From: Geitlerinema sp. BBD 1991-9
Lineage (GTDB): Bacteria; Cyanobacteriota; Cyanobacteriia; Cyanobacteriales; Geitlerinemataceae
Length of the DNA: 64,000 bases
Reading direction: 5' to 3'
NCBI GenBank assembly: GCA_001657325.1
Contig: LWRO01000009.1
Coordinates: 23,565-87,564, forward strand
Every line of letters begins with the position of its first letter. The first letter of the stretch is position 1. Below are positions 8,914-18,690 of the stretch, piece after piece. A program made the translations under genes and the position numbers. Below the pieces are notes generated by a model, which made no database searches, was not told the origin of the DNA, and saw only the letters and a list, made by a program, of their open reading frames with translations.

Positions 8914-10095
8914 TCACTCCTGGCGCGGTCGAATTAAAACCAGCGGTGTCTGTTCGTCAGCATTGCCCGCTGGATTCGTTCGCAGTGCGGTTTCGAGGAA
9001 CGAGTCAGAAAGATCGGAGGTCGCTGCTAATATTTTAACGGCTTTCAAATCGTTCACATCGACGACGGCCGCAGACAGGCCGGTTTCGCGACGAATCCGA
9101 TCGACCACCGCTTGTGGGTTTTTCGGTCCGAGAACGATAAATCGATCGTAGGGCGGTAACGTCCCGGTCACGTCGTCGATCAATCGTGCTTGTTCCCCGG
9201 CGAGTTGGTAAAATCCACCCGGTCGTCCCAACACCTTCAAAATTGCACCCCCGACGAACGCCCAAAACACGCGCCACGCCCCGACGACATCGACTAAAGT
9301 TTGCAAACCGCACGCCGTCGCCAAGCTGGAAGTCGGTAGAAAGAAGTAACACAGTCGCCGTGCCACCCAACCCGGTTTGACCGAAGCTGGATCTCGCCAA
9401 CGCCCTTGAACGATAGCCAGAGGCGTTTCCCCAATGGTAACGATATCGGTGGTGGGGTTGGCGTGGGGGAGAACGTAGCGACGCACGATCTCGACTGGAT
9501 CGTCGAGATGGTTGAGGAGGTGAGTTTTAACGGGCAGGACTTGAGCGTTCTCTTTCGTCAGCCACTTTGCTGTTTCGATCGATTTGGGATACTGAAGCGG
9601 GAAAATGACGTGTCCGGTGCGAGGAATGCGCCCCCCAGGCCCGTAAGTCAGATAGCGGACTTTGACCCAAAGTGTTTGAAGAGCTGTCAAATCCTCGCCG
9701 CGAATTTCAACGGAGACTTTGAAGCGCGTGGATTGTCGGGTTTTGACGATGTAGGCGAACCAGTAACCGTCCTCTCGCGCTGGTGCGTCGGGGTGTTGGG
9801 ATACGATCTCGGTGTGGGTCGTAATCCCTGATAAACTCCCTTTCGACAGCAACATAACTTCAGCTTTGACCTCGGGAACCATAATTTCGAGGTTGGGGGT
9901 CGGGTTGTCCAATGTCACTTCCCCGACAACGAGAAATCGATCTCGCTCCCGAACGATGAGTTCCCAAGCACCGGGATGAAAAACGAGGGGGTTAACGGGT
10001 TGCCGTCGGTATTTCCACTCGATGGCGAGTGCGCCGAGGGCGGTCACCGCCACGACAACACCGATGATGACTCCGAGAATTGCTGCGATCGACAC
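8914..10095 (-). CDS. CofE-like (F420-0:gamma-glutamyl ligase-like) membrane-anchored protein
   Basis: 393 residues. One N-terminal membrane anchor (about residues 5-25), then a beta-rich domain of cyanobacterial type, then a C-terminal domain from about residue 190 with similarity to the F420-0:gamma-glutamyl ligase fold (KTHLLNHLDDPVEIVRRYV; DIVTIGETPLAIVQGR; DDVTGTLPPYDRFIVLGP). Homologues in cyanobacteria carry this name although F420 biosynthesis is not general there, so the substrate is uncertain. Single gene; the STRR block lies at its 3' end. Confidence 0.8.
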   Translation of the reverse strand: MSIAAILGVIIGVVVAVTALGALAIEWKYRRQPVNPLVFHPGAWELIVRERDRFLVVGEVTLDNPTPNLEIMVPEVKAEVMLLSKGSLSGITTHTEIVSQHPDAPAREDGYWFAYIVKTRQSTRFKVSVEIRGEDLTALQTLWVKVRYLTYGPGGRIPRTGHVIFPLQYPKSIETAKWLTKENAQVLPVKTHLLNHLDDPVEIVRRYVLPHANPTTDIVTIGETPLAIVQGRWRDPASVKPGWVARRLCYFFLPTSSLATACGLQTLVDVVGAWRVFWAFVGGAILKVLGRPGGFYQLAGEQARLIDDVTGTLPPYDRFIVLGPKNPQAVVDRIRRETGLSAAVVDVNDLKAVKILAATSDLSDSFLETALRTNPAGNADEQTPLVLIRPRQE

Positions 10096-10319
10096 GGGGT
10101 TTCCTAATACCTCTATTCCGCCAGACTACCCCCGTTTATATACCATTTCCGACGATCGATCGTACAGCCCATCTGGAGCGATAATCGATATGACACTTCA
10201 GCTTGAAGTATCGATCTTGATTTTTTTTACAGATCTATAGACAGAATATCTGAGTCAGGAAGGTTCGATCGATTTTCGAGATAACAACTTATTTCGACTT
10301 GCAATCGAAAATGAGTCGC

Positions 10320-11078
10320 CTAAAAACGGTATTTAAGCTTATTACTTCCATCGCAATTAAATCCCTTCTGAATGAATATGGCATTGCGAAAAAATGAAAT
10401 TGATACAATGTTTTTATCGAGGTGTTTCGGGATATGATTGTCAATTTTGTACTCTTCGTAATTAAGCTCGTCTACCATTAACTTAAAGTGTCCTACACCT
10501 GTTGTTGAGGCATTCAAATTGTAGCTATTACCGTCATACTTTACACAATAGGCAGTTTGAATATATTCTATAATGTAAATCCTATTATTTTCTAACAATA
10601 GAAATCAGGCTTTGAAAGTCTTAATAACGTGTTCGTTAATGTGACTGTCATCATCGATAACGATATCAATCTTTCCGACCTTTCGAGCAACTTCTTTTAA
10701 GAAGTCAGGATCGCTCTGGCTTCCCATAAATGTTTTGATTCGATTCTCTTCGTGGTAGGATTTATCATAAATATCGATTCCGTAAATATTGCTCCAAGAA
10801 AAAAAATATTTCCACATCCTGAGAGAAGCTCCACCTTTCATGAGATCTTTGAGTCCACCAATCCCAATCTCAAGGATATTTAATCGTTTCCACCTTAACG
10901 ATGTGAAGTATTTCTGATAATGTTGGATATAGTAATGTGAACCATGTTTGTCTGTTTTACATAACTCCGCAATTTTTTTGAGATCTCCTCCGCGAAGATA
11001 AATCAAACAAATCATGAATTTCTCAAACTGTCTTGGCGGAAGAAAGTCCTGCAAGGTTCGTTTTAGCTTGCTCGACAT
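10320..11078 (-). pseudogene. class I SAM-dependent methyltransferase, broken by an in-frame TGA
   Basis: From the ATG at 11078 the frame encodes a sugar-O-methyltransferase-like protein: LNILEIGIGG is SAM motif I, NIYGIDIYDKS motif II, and IDIVIDDDSHINEHVIKTF the catalytic region. It stops at TGA (10605-10607) after KTFKA, then continues in the same frame as FLLLENNRIYIIEYIQTAYC to a stop at 10320. Homologues read through this point as a Leu-Phe-Pro-Leu-like segment, so one substitution is enough to explain the stop. The region is clearly AT-richer than its neighbours, has almost no CGATCG sites, and abuts a MITE-like element, all consistent with acquired DNA. Confidence 0.8.
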
Positions 11079-11115
11079 ATATATACATCCCCTGATTAGA
11101 AAACAACTCGAAAAT

Positions 11116-11240
11116 GGGTGCATCTCACTTTCGTAGAATGACCCCTCCGCCTAAGGACTCCGTCCCGCTACCGCGAACGGCACCTCCCCTTAGCCAGGGG
11201 AGGAGGGGTGGGGTTTCGATCGCAAAAGTGAGATGCACCC
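11116..11240. mobile_element. MITE-like element, complete copy
   Basis: 125 bp bounded by terminal inverted repeats: GGGTGCATCTCACTTT at the left and AAAGTGAGATGCACCC at the right (16 of 16 match). The interior contains the GC-rich stretch CCTCCCCTTAGCCAGGGG plus AGGAGGGGTGGGG, which can form a hairpin. No coding capacity. A second partial copy in the opposite orientation lies at 63943-64000, which shows this is a dispersed repeat. Confidence 0.8.
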
Positions 11241-11587
11241 TCGGAAATTGCTTCTAGTCTACCTCTGTTAATCGCTAATTCGGTTTTGAAAGACGACCAA
11301 AAAGCCTGAGATGAAATGGGGTGTATTGTCAAAGCTCGATCGAGAGTCTTATAGTTTATTTCTATAAAGTTATCAACTCAATCTCACGATTGGCTAAATC
11401 GCAACAGTCAGATCGATCTCCGAGTTTCCGAAGTCTCTCACGGTCAAGCGAACGATCTAATGTTGACAGTCATTCAAATTTAACGTTTTCGAGCATATAT
11501 TGTGGCTTGGCAATGGAAAGTTTGACAAATACGTCCCATTAATAGCGGGATTTCTTCAAGCCTCTACCCGTTCGCTCGCAACCAGAC
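11241..11587. other. intergenic region
   Basis: 347 bp between the MITE-like element and the 3' end of the SPOR-like gene. It is AT-rich with only short uncoded frames. I see no RNA gene, terminator or repeat I can support. Confidence 0.5.
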
Positions 11588-12577
11588 TCAATAAGCAACA
11601 ACTTGGGGTGCGATAACCGTCACGCGCTGGCTGTCAACCACCATCGTCCAAAACCCGTTGGCACTGAGTTGCTGGAACAAGCGGTTGGCTTCCATTTCGC
11701 TGGCGGTGTATCCGACCAACAAAAACGGACGCTGCCCGTAGGATACCAAACCGATTTGTTGGTTGGTCAGTTGTTGGAGTTGTCCGGCAATTTGGGTTTG
11801 GTTGAAATAGTCTACCAACACGGCATATCCCGGTGCGAGGCTTTGGGGATTATAGGCCGTCGTCGTGGGGGTTGGGGTGGGAAGCGAGATCGCCGTTGCT
11901 TGGGGGTAAGAAACAGAACTTTCCGGAACGGGAACATATACGGGAAGGCTATCCGAGGTAGGTGTATCGGTATCGGGGGGCGGAAAATCGATCGAACCGC
12001 TCGGAAGTGTCGCCGGCGGTAAGTCTTCAGGATCGATTTCCACATTTTCCTCTTCCTCGTCTACCGCTTCCGAGGTCGAGGGCGTGCGCTCCGTTCCGTC
12101 TGCCGATCTCGCTTCAATGACTTCGACTGTGGGAAGATCTAACAATCCCGACGGCGGCAATACTGAGGAGGAGGGGGAAGGAATTGTTGCCTCGGTGTTT
12201 TCCGCTGGCGGCGAACTCGCCGCAACAGCCGATGCATCACGAGGCGGCCGGGTCACGAACGCCGCCAGTCCCGATTCTTGCGTCACCAGTCGTGCCAAAC
12301 TTGCAGCTTCTTCTTGACTGGTAAATCCCTGAACGCGGACGACCACCTCGTCGAGATAGGTGCAAACCCGTGCGTTTAACTGCGGGGTTAGCAGCCCTTG
12401 CAAGATCTCAGGATCGTTTTCAGACTCAGTGACGACCAGGAGCAGGTATTCTCCCGCTTGTGGGGGGGCGCATTCCGGAAGTTGGGCAGTCGCTGGGGAT
12501 TGCCAACTGGACGCACTAGCTAATCCCAAAACGAGGGCGAGGGACGTTGCCGGGAAAGAAAAGGCTCGTTGGCGCAT
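11588..12577 (-). CDS. secreted protein with two SPOR-like ends
   Basis: 329 residues with a signal peptide (about 1-31, ending ATAQ). Residues ~40-110 (GEYLLLVVTESENDP; VRVQGFTSQEEAASLARLV) and ~250-329 (GYAVLVDYFNQTQIAGQL; PFLLVGYTASEMEANRLFQQL) each look like a SPOR-type alpha/beta repeat. Between them is a long acidic, Pro/Ser/Thr-rich linker. SPOR domains bind peptidoglycan, but I call these only SPOR-like. It follows ycf54 by 43 bp on the same strand and may be cotranscribed with pdxJ and ycf54. Confidence 0.65.
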   Translation of the reverse strand: MRQRAFSFPATSLALVLGLASASSWQSPATAQLPECAPPQAGEYLLLVVTESENDPEILQGLLTPQLNARVCTYLDEVVVRVQGFTSQEEAASLARLVTQESGLAAFVTRPPRDASAVAASSPPAENTEATIPSPSSSVLPPSGLLDLPTVEVIEARSADGTERTPSTSEAVDEEEENVEIDPEDLPPATLPSGSIDFPPPDTDTPTSDSLPVYVPVPESSVSYPQATAISLPTPTPTTTAYNPQSLAPGYAVLVDYFNQTQIAGQLQQLTNQQIGLVSYGQRPFLLVGYTASEMEANRLFQQLSANGFWTMVVDSQRVTVIAPQVVAY

Positions 12578-12620
12578 GGTTTTGATTTCGGCGACGGGAC
12601 AGGAGCGGCGATCGAATCAA

Positions 12621-12947
12621 TTATGCAGAGACCAGAGACGCAAGCGGATCGGGGATTGCATCAGAGGGGGCTTGGAATTCGCCAGTTAGAACGTATTCTA
12701 ACCGCAGTTTCATCCAAGTAATGAATTCCGGATTAGTGGAGACGATCGCACCTGCCGGTTGAGGGCATTTGGCCTTCACTTGAGCGAATTCGGGCGCTTC
12801 TAAAAAGGCCGGTTGCTCGATCGCCCAAAAATCGATTTCTTTTTCCCGCTCCTGATAGTTCCGTGTCCGTTCGCGAAACACCTCTTCGAGAGGCTCGTCT
12901 TCAAACAGGAATTTTTTGCTGGCAACGAGATAGTAATAAGTTTTCAT
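12621..12947 (-). CDS. ycf54: Ycf54 (Mg-protoporphyrin monomethyl ester cyclase complex protein)
   Basis: 108 residues from the ATG at 12947 (a GTG two codons upstream is possible). The DUF2488/Ycf54 signature is clear: KTYYYLVASKKFLFEDEPLEE, EKEIDFWAIEQPAFLEAPEF, KCPQPAGAIVSTNPEFITW and RLEYVLTGEF. Ycf54 assists the oxygen-dependent cyclase that makes the isocyclic ring of chlorophyll. It sits 46 bp downstream of pdxJ and 43 bp upstream of the SPOR-like gene. This is among the strongest evidence that the organism is an oxygenic phototroph. Confidence 0.93.
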   Translation of the reverse strand: MKTYYYLVASKKFLFEDEPLEEVFRERTRNYQEREKEIDFWAIEQPAFLEAPEFAQVKAKCPQPAGAIVSTNPEFITWMKLRLEYVLTGEFQAPSDAIPDPLASLVSA

Positions 12948-12993
12948 CTTCACAAATTATTGACAGCGATAAGGATGTAACCACAATATTCCA

Positions 12994-13716
12994 CTATAGG
13001 ACACCGCGCATGGCTTGTTTCATATCGCAGACGGCCCGTTCTAAACCGACGAGCGCCGCTCGCGAAACGATGGTGTGGCCGATATTGAGTTCTTCCATAC
13101 CGGCAATACAGGCAACGGGGTAGACGTTGCGATAGGTTAGCCCGTGACCGGCGTTGACGCGCAACCCGAGTTCGATGGCGAAGGCACATCCTTTGGTCAG
13201 GATATCGAGTTCTCGCGCTCGTTCGGCTTCTGTTTTCGCTTCCGCATACTGACCGGTGTGCAGTTCGACGAACTGCGCTTGCGTGGACGCACAGGCTTCG
13301 AGCTGAGCGTCTTCAGCATCGACGAACAGACTGACGGGGATGCCCGAACGTTGCAACTGTCCGACGAAATCGATCAGACGCTCCCGCTGTCCGGCTACGT
13401 CTAACCCCCCTTCGGTCGTCACCTCCTCGCGCCGCTCGGGAACGAGGGTGATGTAGTCGGGTTTGAGATCGAGGGCGATCTTTAACATTTCGTCAGTGGC
13501 TGCCATTTCTAGGTTGAGGTGGGTACTGACAGTCTGACGTAACAGATACACGTCTCGATCTTGGATGTGACGGCGGTCTTCGCGCAGGTGGGTGGTGATG
13601 CCGTCGGCTCCCCCCAGTTCCGCCAGGACGGCAGCGGCAACGGGATCGGGTTCGGTGGTTTGTCGTGCCTGCCGGATGGTGGCGATGTGGTCGATGTTAA
13701 CTCCCAGTGTCGGCAA
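12994..13716 (-). CDS. pdxJ: pyridoxine 5'-phosphate synthase
   Basis: 240 residues, the usual PdxJ length. It condenses 1-deoxyxylulose 5-phosphate with 3-amino-2-oxopropyl phosphate in the DXP-dependent vitamin B6 route. Motifs: [15 protein letters not shown] (residues 3-17), [39 protein letters not shown] and [12 protein letters not shown]. First gene of a probable pdxJ-ycf54-SPOR-like operon, divergent from the kinase at 13795. Confidence 0.96.
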   Translation of the reverse strand: MPTLGVNIDHIATIRQARQTTEPDPVAAAVLAELGGADGITTHLREDRRHIQDRDVYLLRQTVSTHLNLEMAATDEMLKIALDLKPDYITLVPERREEVTTEGGLDVAGQRERLIDFVGQLQRSGIPVSLFVDAEDAQLEACASTQAQFVELHTGQYAEAKTEAERARELDILTKGCAFAIELGLRVNAGHGLTYRNVYPVACIAGMEELNIGHTIVSRAALVGLERAVCDMKQAMRGVL

Positions 13717-13794
13717 TCTGTCGGTCTCCTCGTGCTACGATTCTTCCGTATTTTACAGTGAAGCGCGAGGCGTTAAGCGCAAACACTCTCAACG

Positions 13795-14745
13795 ATGCAA
13801 GGGATTTTAGGGATTGACGGGGGCGGGACAAAAACGGTTTGTGTATTGGTCGATCGAGGGGGGACGATCGTCGGCCGGGGGGAAGCTGGGGCGTCGAACT
13901 ATCAAAGTGTGGGTGGGGAAGCCGCCTATCGATCGCTACTTCAGTCGATCGAACGGGCAACGGACGGACAAACGGTTACAGTACGGGGGATCGCCTTGGG
14001 TTTGGCGGGAATCGGACGGCCGGAGGACGAGCGTGTCGTTCGCGATTGGGTCGAGTTGATTCAAGACGACGATCGAATCTCGGTGGGTTGGTCGCTCCAT
14101 CGTCGAGGCGTTCGAGTTTGTCACGATTGCGCCATTGCTTTGGCGGGGGGTTTGGGGCGCGAGATCGGTGTGGCAACGATTGCGGGAACGGGTTCGATCG
14201 TTTACGGCTGCAACGATCGCGGCCAAACTGCTCGATCGAGTGGATGGGGTTATCTTCTCGGCGATGAAGGCAGTGGCTACGATATCGCCCTTCAGGGTTT
14301 AAAAGCCGCAGTTCGGGCTGCTGACGGTCGCTCGGAACCAACGGCGTTGTTGGAGGCGTTTTGCCGGCGTTTGGACTTGCGAGACATTCGCGATCTCGTC
14401 GAAGTGGTCTATCGGTGCGGTTGGAGTCCTAAAGATATCGCCGCCCTCGCTCCTGTCGTGGATCGGCTGGCTGCGGACGGCGATCGGGTTGCGGTTTCGA
14501 TCGTCGATGATGCGGCGCGGGAGCTGGCTCGATCGACGCAAGCCGTCAGCACGCAACTGTTCGACCTGGGTGAATCCTTTGAGATCGCGACCATCGGCGG
14601 GGTTTGGCACGGCATCTCGGATTTACGAGATCGGTTTCAGCAGGTTCTTCGATCGAACCTTCCCAACGCTACCGTGGTTTGGCCGCGTCACGAGCCAGCT
14701 TATGGGGCAGCGTTAACGATGCTTCGCACCTTAGGATGGCATTAG
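13795..14745 (+). CDS. BadF/BcrA-family ATPase, N-acetylglucosamine kinase-like
   Basis: 316 residues of the ASKHA kinase fold. The phosphate-1 motif is GIDGGGTKTVCVLVD (5-19) and the second nucleotide motif is VATIAGTGSIVYG. GWGYLLGDEGSGYDIA is the sugar-kinase-like signature of GlcNAc kinases, and the adenosine motif TIGGVW lies near 265. It probably phosphorylates N-acetylglucosamine or a related amino sugar; the substrate is inferred from family resemblance only. Divergent from pdxJ. Confidence 0.82.
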   Translation: MQGILGIDGGGTKTVCVLVDRGGTIVGRGEAGASNYQSVGGEAAYRSLLQSIERATDGQTVTVRGIALGLAGIGRPEDERVVRDWVELIQDDDRISVGWSLHRRGVRVCHDCAIALAGGLGREIGVATIAGTGSIVYGCNDRGQTARSSGWGYLLGDEGSGYDIALQGLKAAVRAADGRSEPTALLEAFCRRLDLRDIRDLVEVVYRCGWSPKDIAALAPVVDRLAADGDRVAVSIVDDAARELARSTQAVSTQLFDLGESFEIATIGGVWHGISDLRDRFQQVLRSNLPNATVVWPRHEPAYGAALTMLRTLGWH

Positions 14746-14809
14746 CACCTCCCACCTCGCTCTCGCTATGATGGGAAAAATATCGATCGACACGGGCGAG
14801 GCGAACTCG

Positions 14810-15322
14810 ATGACCGATATCAGCGGAACCTGGCTGGGAACCTATTGGCAGGGTGGAGCGCCGACACGGTTTGAGATGACCTTGGTACAGTCCGGCAATC
14901 TATTAAGCGGCAATATTTTAGACGACAGTTGGCTAGGGGAAGCGCTGCTTGTTGGCGAGTTTGTCGGGCGCAATATCGATTTTGTCAAGCGGTACATGAC
15001 CGGTTCGCGTCATGCTGTTAACTATACGGGATCGATTGTGGAGGAGAGGAATTATATGCAAGGACAGTGGAGCGTGGGGGTCTTCGATTCGGGATCTTGG
15101 GAAGCGCATCGCTGTGACGACAACCTCTGTTTCGATGTGACGGTGCGTCTGGCCAAAACAGTTCCTGCTTTGAGTCGTGTCAGCGATCGGCAGGCTTTCG
15201 AGATTTCCACGACACTTGCGCTCAGCTCGCTCGAGATTGGACTGAACGATGGGTCGAGGGCATTTCCTCGATCGACTCCCTTGCATTATCGACTTTCCAC
15301 CTCACAAGGCTATGGTTTTTGA
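14810..15322 (+). CDS. conserved hypothetical protein
   Basis: About 170 residues from the ATG at 14810 (frame open from 14768). No signal peptide. The first ~105 residues form a beta-rich domain with repeated Gly/Trp patterns (ISGTWLGTYWQGG, LLSGNILDDSWLGEA, MQGQWSVGVFDSGSWEA), reminiscent of a small beta-barrel. The last ~40 residues are Ser/Arg-rich and may be a degenerate tail. Function unknown. Follows the kinase gene by 64 bp. Confidence 0.6.
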   Translation: MTDISGTWLGTYWQGGAPTRFEMTLVQSGNLLSGNILDDSWLGEALLVGEFVGRNIDFVKRYMTGSRHAVNYTGSIVEERNYMQGQWSVGVFDSGSWEAHRCDDNLCFDVTVRLAKTVPALSRVSDRQAFEISTTLALSSLEIGLNDGSRAFPRSTPLHYRLSTSQGYGF

Positions 15323-15498
15323 ATGCCAGTTGCGATCGAAGTGCAAGCCTCTGAGCTTGCAACCCCTCAAGAAGAAGCCCTACCGCTTCCAAATTTTTCC
15401 CGACTTTTCTCGATTCTCTTTCTTTCCAAACTGATGCAGTTGTGTAAAAATTCTCGCCGCGTAGAATTCCCTCTCTCACTACCCTTAAAACATCGATC

Positions 15499-17703
15499 GT
15501 GAAACATATTTTTCACTACTGTCGAGGATGGTCTCCCCGTCAATGGCTGGTTTGGCTGGCGGTGGCTGGTTTGGCTGTGGGAACGAGTACGGCAGCTTGG
15601 GCGAGTTATCGTGTCGCACGATCGTTTTTGTTGGCACAGGTGCGTGAAAATGTATTACTTCGCGTTCGCTTAGGCGCTCGAGAAATCGATGGTGTGCTGG
15701 AGCAGCGCCAAACCGATCTGGCAACCCTGGCCGCTGCACCGACGCTCTCGTCTGGTAATCTGAGTGAGATCGAGGCATTCTTGCAATCGCAGCTCTCCAA
15801 CTCGTCGGTTTGGAGAAGTTTGGCGTGGGTGGCAGCTGACGGATCGATTGTTGCAACGGTAGGCGTCGATTCGATCGATCCGTCAATCCTAAGACAAGCG
15901 ATCGATAAGGGAATCGCGAGATCGGACGATGCGTTAATCGTGACGGTTTCCTCGGACGCAGGCTCGATGGTGGGCGTGACGGATGCTGAAAAAGCTAGAG
16001 CCGCCCTCGATCGATTGCAACAGTACGTGCCGAACGGTTGGACTGGACTCTTGAACGGGGACGGAAAACTGCTTTTGGGGACGACGGACGATCCCGAGGC
16101 GATCGAGCAATTACGCGCGGACTGGGTCGTTGGTTCGATCTCCCCAGTACAGCTCCCCCACTTCAAGGCAGAAGTTGCGGCTCAACTGCTGACTGAAGTG
16201 GGGGGAACAGTTGTCTTGGCAGTTCCCCTGCAAACGCTGGAAGACCGCTTGATGCCTCTGCATCGTTTAGCTGTTGCTGTGGCGGGATTGTTAGCGATCT
16301 CGCTGGGATTGGTGGCCAGACAGGTGTTTGTGGCGGAGCGAGAACGGGAGCGGGCCCGGCAGGCCGACTGGCTCAACCAGACGAACGAACGCATCCGGTC
16401 GTCTTTGGATCTCGATCGAATCGTGCGAGTGACGTTGGACGAGGTCGTGTCGTTATTGGCGTTGCACGGTGCAGCTTTCGCGTGGTACGACGAAACAACG
16501 GCGACCTTGGACGTCGGTTGGGTAGCTGGACGATCGATCGACTGCGGACGCTTTGACCGCGTCAGCGATTTAGCAACGCAGTTAGAGCAAGCTGAGCCTC
16601 TCGTTCTGAAAGGTATTGGCGATTCTCCGTCCGTGTTGAAACTGCGTGGGTATCGTGCCGTTCCCGTACGCCCACAAGCCGATCGATGGGGATTTTTAAT
16701 CGGTATCGCACCGTCCCGACGACATTGGACGCCTGAAGATCGGGTGTTTTTAGAATCGGTGGCCAGTTCTCTGGCTGTCGCGATGACGCAGGCACACCTC
16801 TACCGTCAAACCCAAACTCAGGTCGAACTCCTCGATCGAACCCTTGAGGAGCTGAAGAAAACGCAAACGAAACTGGTTCAAACGGAGAAAATGTCGGGTT
16901 TGGGGCAGTTAGTGGCGGGAATTGCCCATGAGTTGAACAATCCTGTCAATTTTATTTTGGGAAATTTGCCTTACGCGCGAGAGTACGTTGAAGAGTTGTT
17001 GGAGTTAGTGCGCCTATACGAGACGGCGGTTTCCCCCATTCCGCCGGACGTGCGAGAGTTTCAGGAACAGATCGAGTTGGGGTTCATCGAGACAGATTTG
17101 GCGCGGCTGTTAACGTCGATGCAGGGGGGCGCCGAACGTATTCGTCAGGTCGTGCTGTCGTTGCGGAGCTTTTCGCGGTTGGACGAGGCTCAGAAAAAGT
17201 TCGTCAGTTTGCACGAGGGTATCGACAGCACGCTGTTGTTGTTACAACACCGCCTCGAAGACGTGAAGGTGGTCAAGAATTACGCTTACTCGCCCAGTGT
17301 GGAATGCTATCCGGGGCAGATGAACCAAGTGTTTATGAATTTGCTGACGAACGCGATTGATGCGTTGCAGGAGATCGAACGACCGAACAAGCAAATCTGG
17401 ATTGAAACAGCAGTGGTTCCCAACCCGCAACGTCAGTCGGTGTACGTTAAAATTGCTGACAACGGCCCGGGGATTCCGTCGGAGATTCGCGAGAGAGTGT
17501 TCGATCCGTTTTTCACGACGAAACCCGTCGGTCGGGGGACAGGAATGGGATTGGCGATCGCCTATCAGATTATCGTTGAGTTACATGGGGGAACAATTTC
17601 GATCGAATCGTCTCCCCTGGGGGGAACGGAAGTACTGCTCGATATTCCGGTGCGGGTGGGGCAGACGCTATCTCCCGATCGACTGGCGGCGTTATCGGCT
17701 TAA
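15499..17703 (+). CDS. membrane sensor histidine kinase with GAF domain
   Basis: 734 residues. One N-terminal membrane segment (~17-37), a periplasmic sensor region (~45-250), a second membrane segment (~256-276), a GAF domain (~300-430), a coiled-coil linker, then the kinase core: HisKA with His477 in [12 protein letters not shown], the N box in [12 protein letters not shown], the G1 box ADNGPGIP, the F box DPFFTTKP and the G2 box [12 protein letters not shown]. No receiver domain and no partner regulator next door, so its cognate response regulator is elsewhere. Convergent with 17798-18334. Confidence 0.93.
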   Translation: MKHIFHYCRGWSPRQWLVWLAVAGLAVGTSTAAWASYRVARSFLLAQVRENVLLRVRLGAREIDGVLEQRQTDLATLAAAPTLSSGNLSEIEAFLQSQLSNSSVWRSLAWVAADGSIVATVGVDSIDPSILRQAIDKGIARSDDALIVTVSSDAGSMVGVTDAEKARAALDRLQQYVPNGWTGLLNGDGKLLLGTTDDPEAIEQLRADWVVGSISPVQLPHFKAEVAAQLLTEVGGTVVLAVPLQTLEDRLMPLHRLAVAVAGLLAISLGLVARQVFVAERERERARQADWLNQTNERIRSSLDLDRIVRVTLDEVVSLLALHGAAFAWYDETTATLDVGWVAGRSIDCGRFDRVSDLATQLEQAEPLVLKGIGDSPSVLKLRGYRAVPVRPQADRWGFLIGIAPSRRHWTPEDRVFLESVASSLAVAMTQAHLYRQTQTQVELLDRTLEELKKTQTKLVQTEKMSGLGQLVAGIAHELNNPVNFILGNLPYAREYVEELLELVRLYETAVSPIPPDVREFQEQIELGFIETDLARLLTSMQGGAERIRQVVLSLRSFSRLDEAQKKFVSLHEGIDSTLLLLQHRLEDVKVVKNYAYSPSVECYPGQMNQVFMNLLTNAIDALQEIERPNKQIWIETAVVPNPQRQSVYVKIADNGPGIPSEIRERVFDPFFTTKPVGRGTGMGLAIAYQIIVELHGGTISIESSPLGGTEVLLDIPVRVGQTLSPDRLAALSA

Positions 17704-17719
17704 GGTTAGTTCGAGACCG

Positions 17720-17899
17720 CACCGCAGTACCGATCGATCTCGACTGCGAGTTCGTCGACATAGCGAGCCGCTTGGTGGGCAGCAGAGCCGGCAGCTTTCA
17801 CTTCAGCGCCACACCGCAGTACCGATCGATCTCGACTGCGAGTTCGTCGACGTAGCGAGCCGCTTGGTGGGCGGCAGAGCCGGCGGCTTTCACTTCAGC
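17720..17899. repeat. 88-bp tandem direct duplication
   Basis: 17720-17807 and 17812-17899 are the same 88-bp sequence with three A/G differences, separated by 4 bp. It duplicates the 3' end of the minus-strand gene 17798-18334. The 92-bp period is not a multiple of three, so the distal copy is now out of frame beyond the new stop at 17798. Confidence 0.9.
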
Positions 17900-18334
17900 T
17901 CTAGCTTGCTGGACTCGATCGAGTCCGACCTCGCTGGCGGGAGAGGTTTCGGCCAGTTTGAGTGCTGTCCCCATTTGACGATACGCCTCGCTGAGTTCTC
18001 GATAGGCTTGAGCGACTTGCTGTCGCTGTTGTTGGAGGGTTTCGTCCGTCATGTCGAGGGATCTTAGGTTTTGGGCAACCGTGGCTAAGTCACCCGCAAG
18101 GGCATCGAGCGCCGTAGCATCCTGTCCTTGAAATGCGATGGCTTTGGCGTACCCTTGATTGGTGAGATCGACGAGCTGGTTGCACTGAGCGAGTTTTTGC
18201 TGTTGAGATCGGTATCGAGCGACCGCAAACATTCCACCAGCACTCAGCGCGAGGAGAACGGCAACTACAGCGATACGAACGATACCAGAGGATCTCGGCG
18301 CACGTCTCATAGCAGATCGGGCATCGAATTTCAT
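17798..18334 (-). CDS. membrane-anchored hypothetical protein with altered C-terminus
   Basis: 178 residues: a basic N-terminus, one membrane anchor (~18-40, SGIVRIAVVAVLLALSAGG), then a helical, Gln/Ala-rich external region with coiled-coil character. The 3' end is tandemly duplicated. The present protein ends in YCGVALK, while the distal copy would restore YCGAVSN followed by a TAA at 17706-17708, only 2 bp from the convergent kinase stop. That was probably the original C-terminus. Function unknown. Confidence 0.7.
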   Translation of the reverse strand: MKFDARSAMRRAPRSSGIVRIAVVAVLLALSAGGMFAVARYRSQQQKLAQCNQLVDLTNQGYAKAIAFQGQDATALDALAGDLATVAQNLRSLDMTDETLQQQRQQVAQAYRELSEAYRQMGTALKLAETSPASEVGLDRVQQARAEVKAAGSAAHQAARYVDELAVEIDRYCGVALK

Positions 18335-18466
18335 CGAATTTTAACACTGCAACTTGTTTTTCGTCACGAACGTAACAATTCAGTAAAATTCGCTACATTT
18401 TAATCTTTGTAATGATATATTAGAAACTGAAGCCGTAAACGATCGCGTTAAAAAATACTGTTTCCT

Positions 18467-18622
18467 ATGAACAAAATTTCTCGCAAAGCCGTCCGAGATG
18501 CGGCTGAAATCCACCGCACGACATTACGAAAAACGTTAGAACGTCGTATTGAAATCGCACGTGCTAAAGGCGATTCTGCGTTGTTACGTCAACTGGAAGC
18601 GGAAGCTGATTATCTCCGTTAA
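18467..18622 (+). CDS. small basic/acidic helical protein, 51 residues
   Basis: ATG at 18467 to TAA at 18620. The product is almost entirely charged and helical (SRKAVRDAAEIHRTTLRKTL then ERRIEIARAKGD, ending LRQLEAEADYLR), with no membrane segment. A fully open frame with regular amphipathic pattern and an AT-rich upstream region (TATATT near 18416) support it as a real gene. It resembles small conserved cyanobacterial proteins, but I cannot assign a function. Confidence 0.65.
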   Translation: MNKISRKAVRDAAEIHRTTLRKTLERRIEIARAKGDSALLRQLEAEADYLR

Positions 18623-18690
18623 TCGATCGAAGCTCATCTAAAGTGCAGCAGAGGATCGGCGATCTTTTGCTGCTTTTGATTGGCTGCTTT

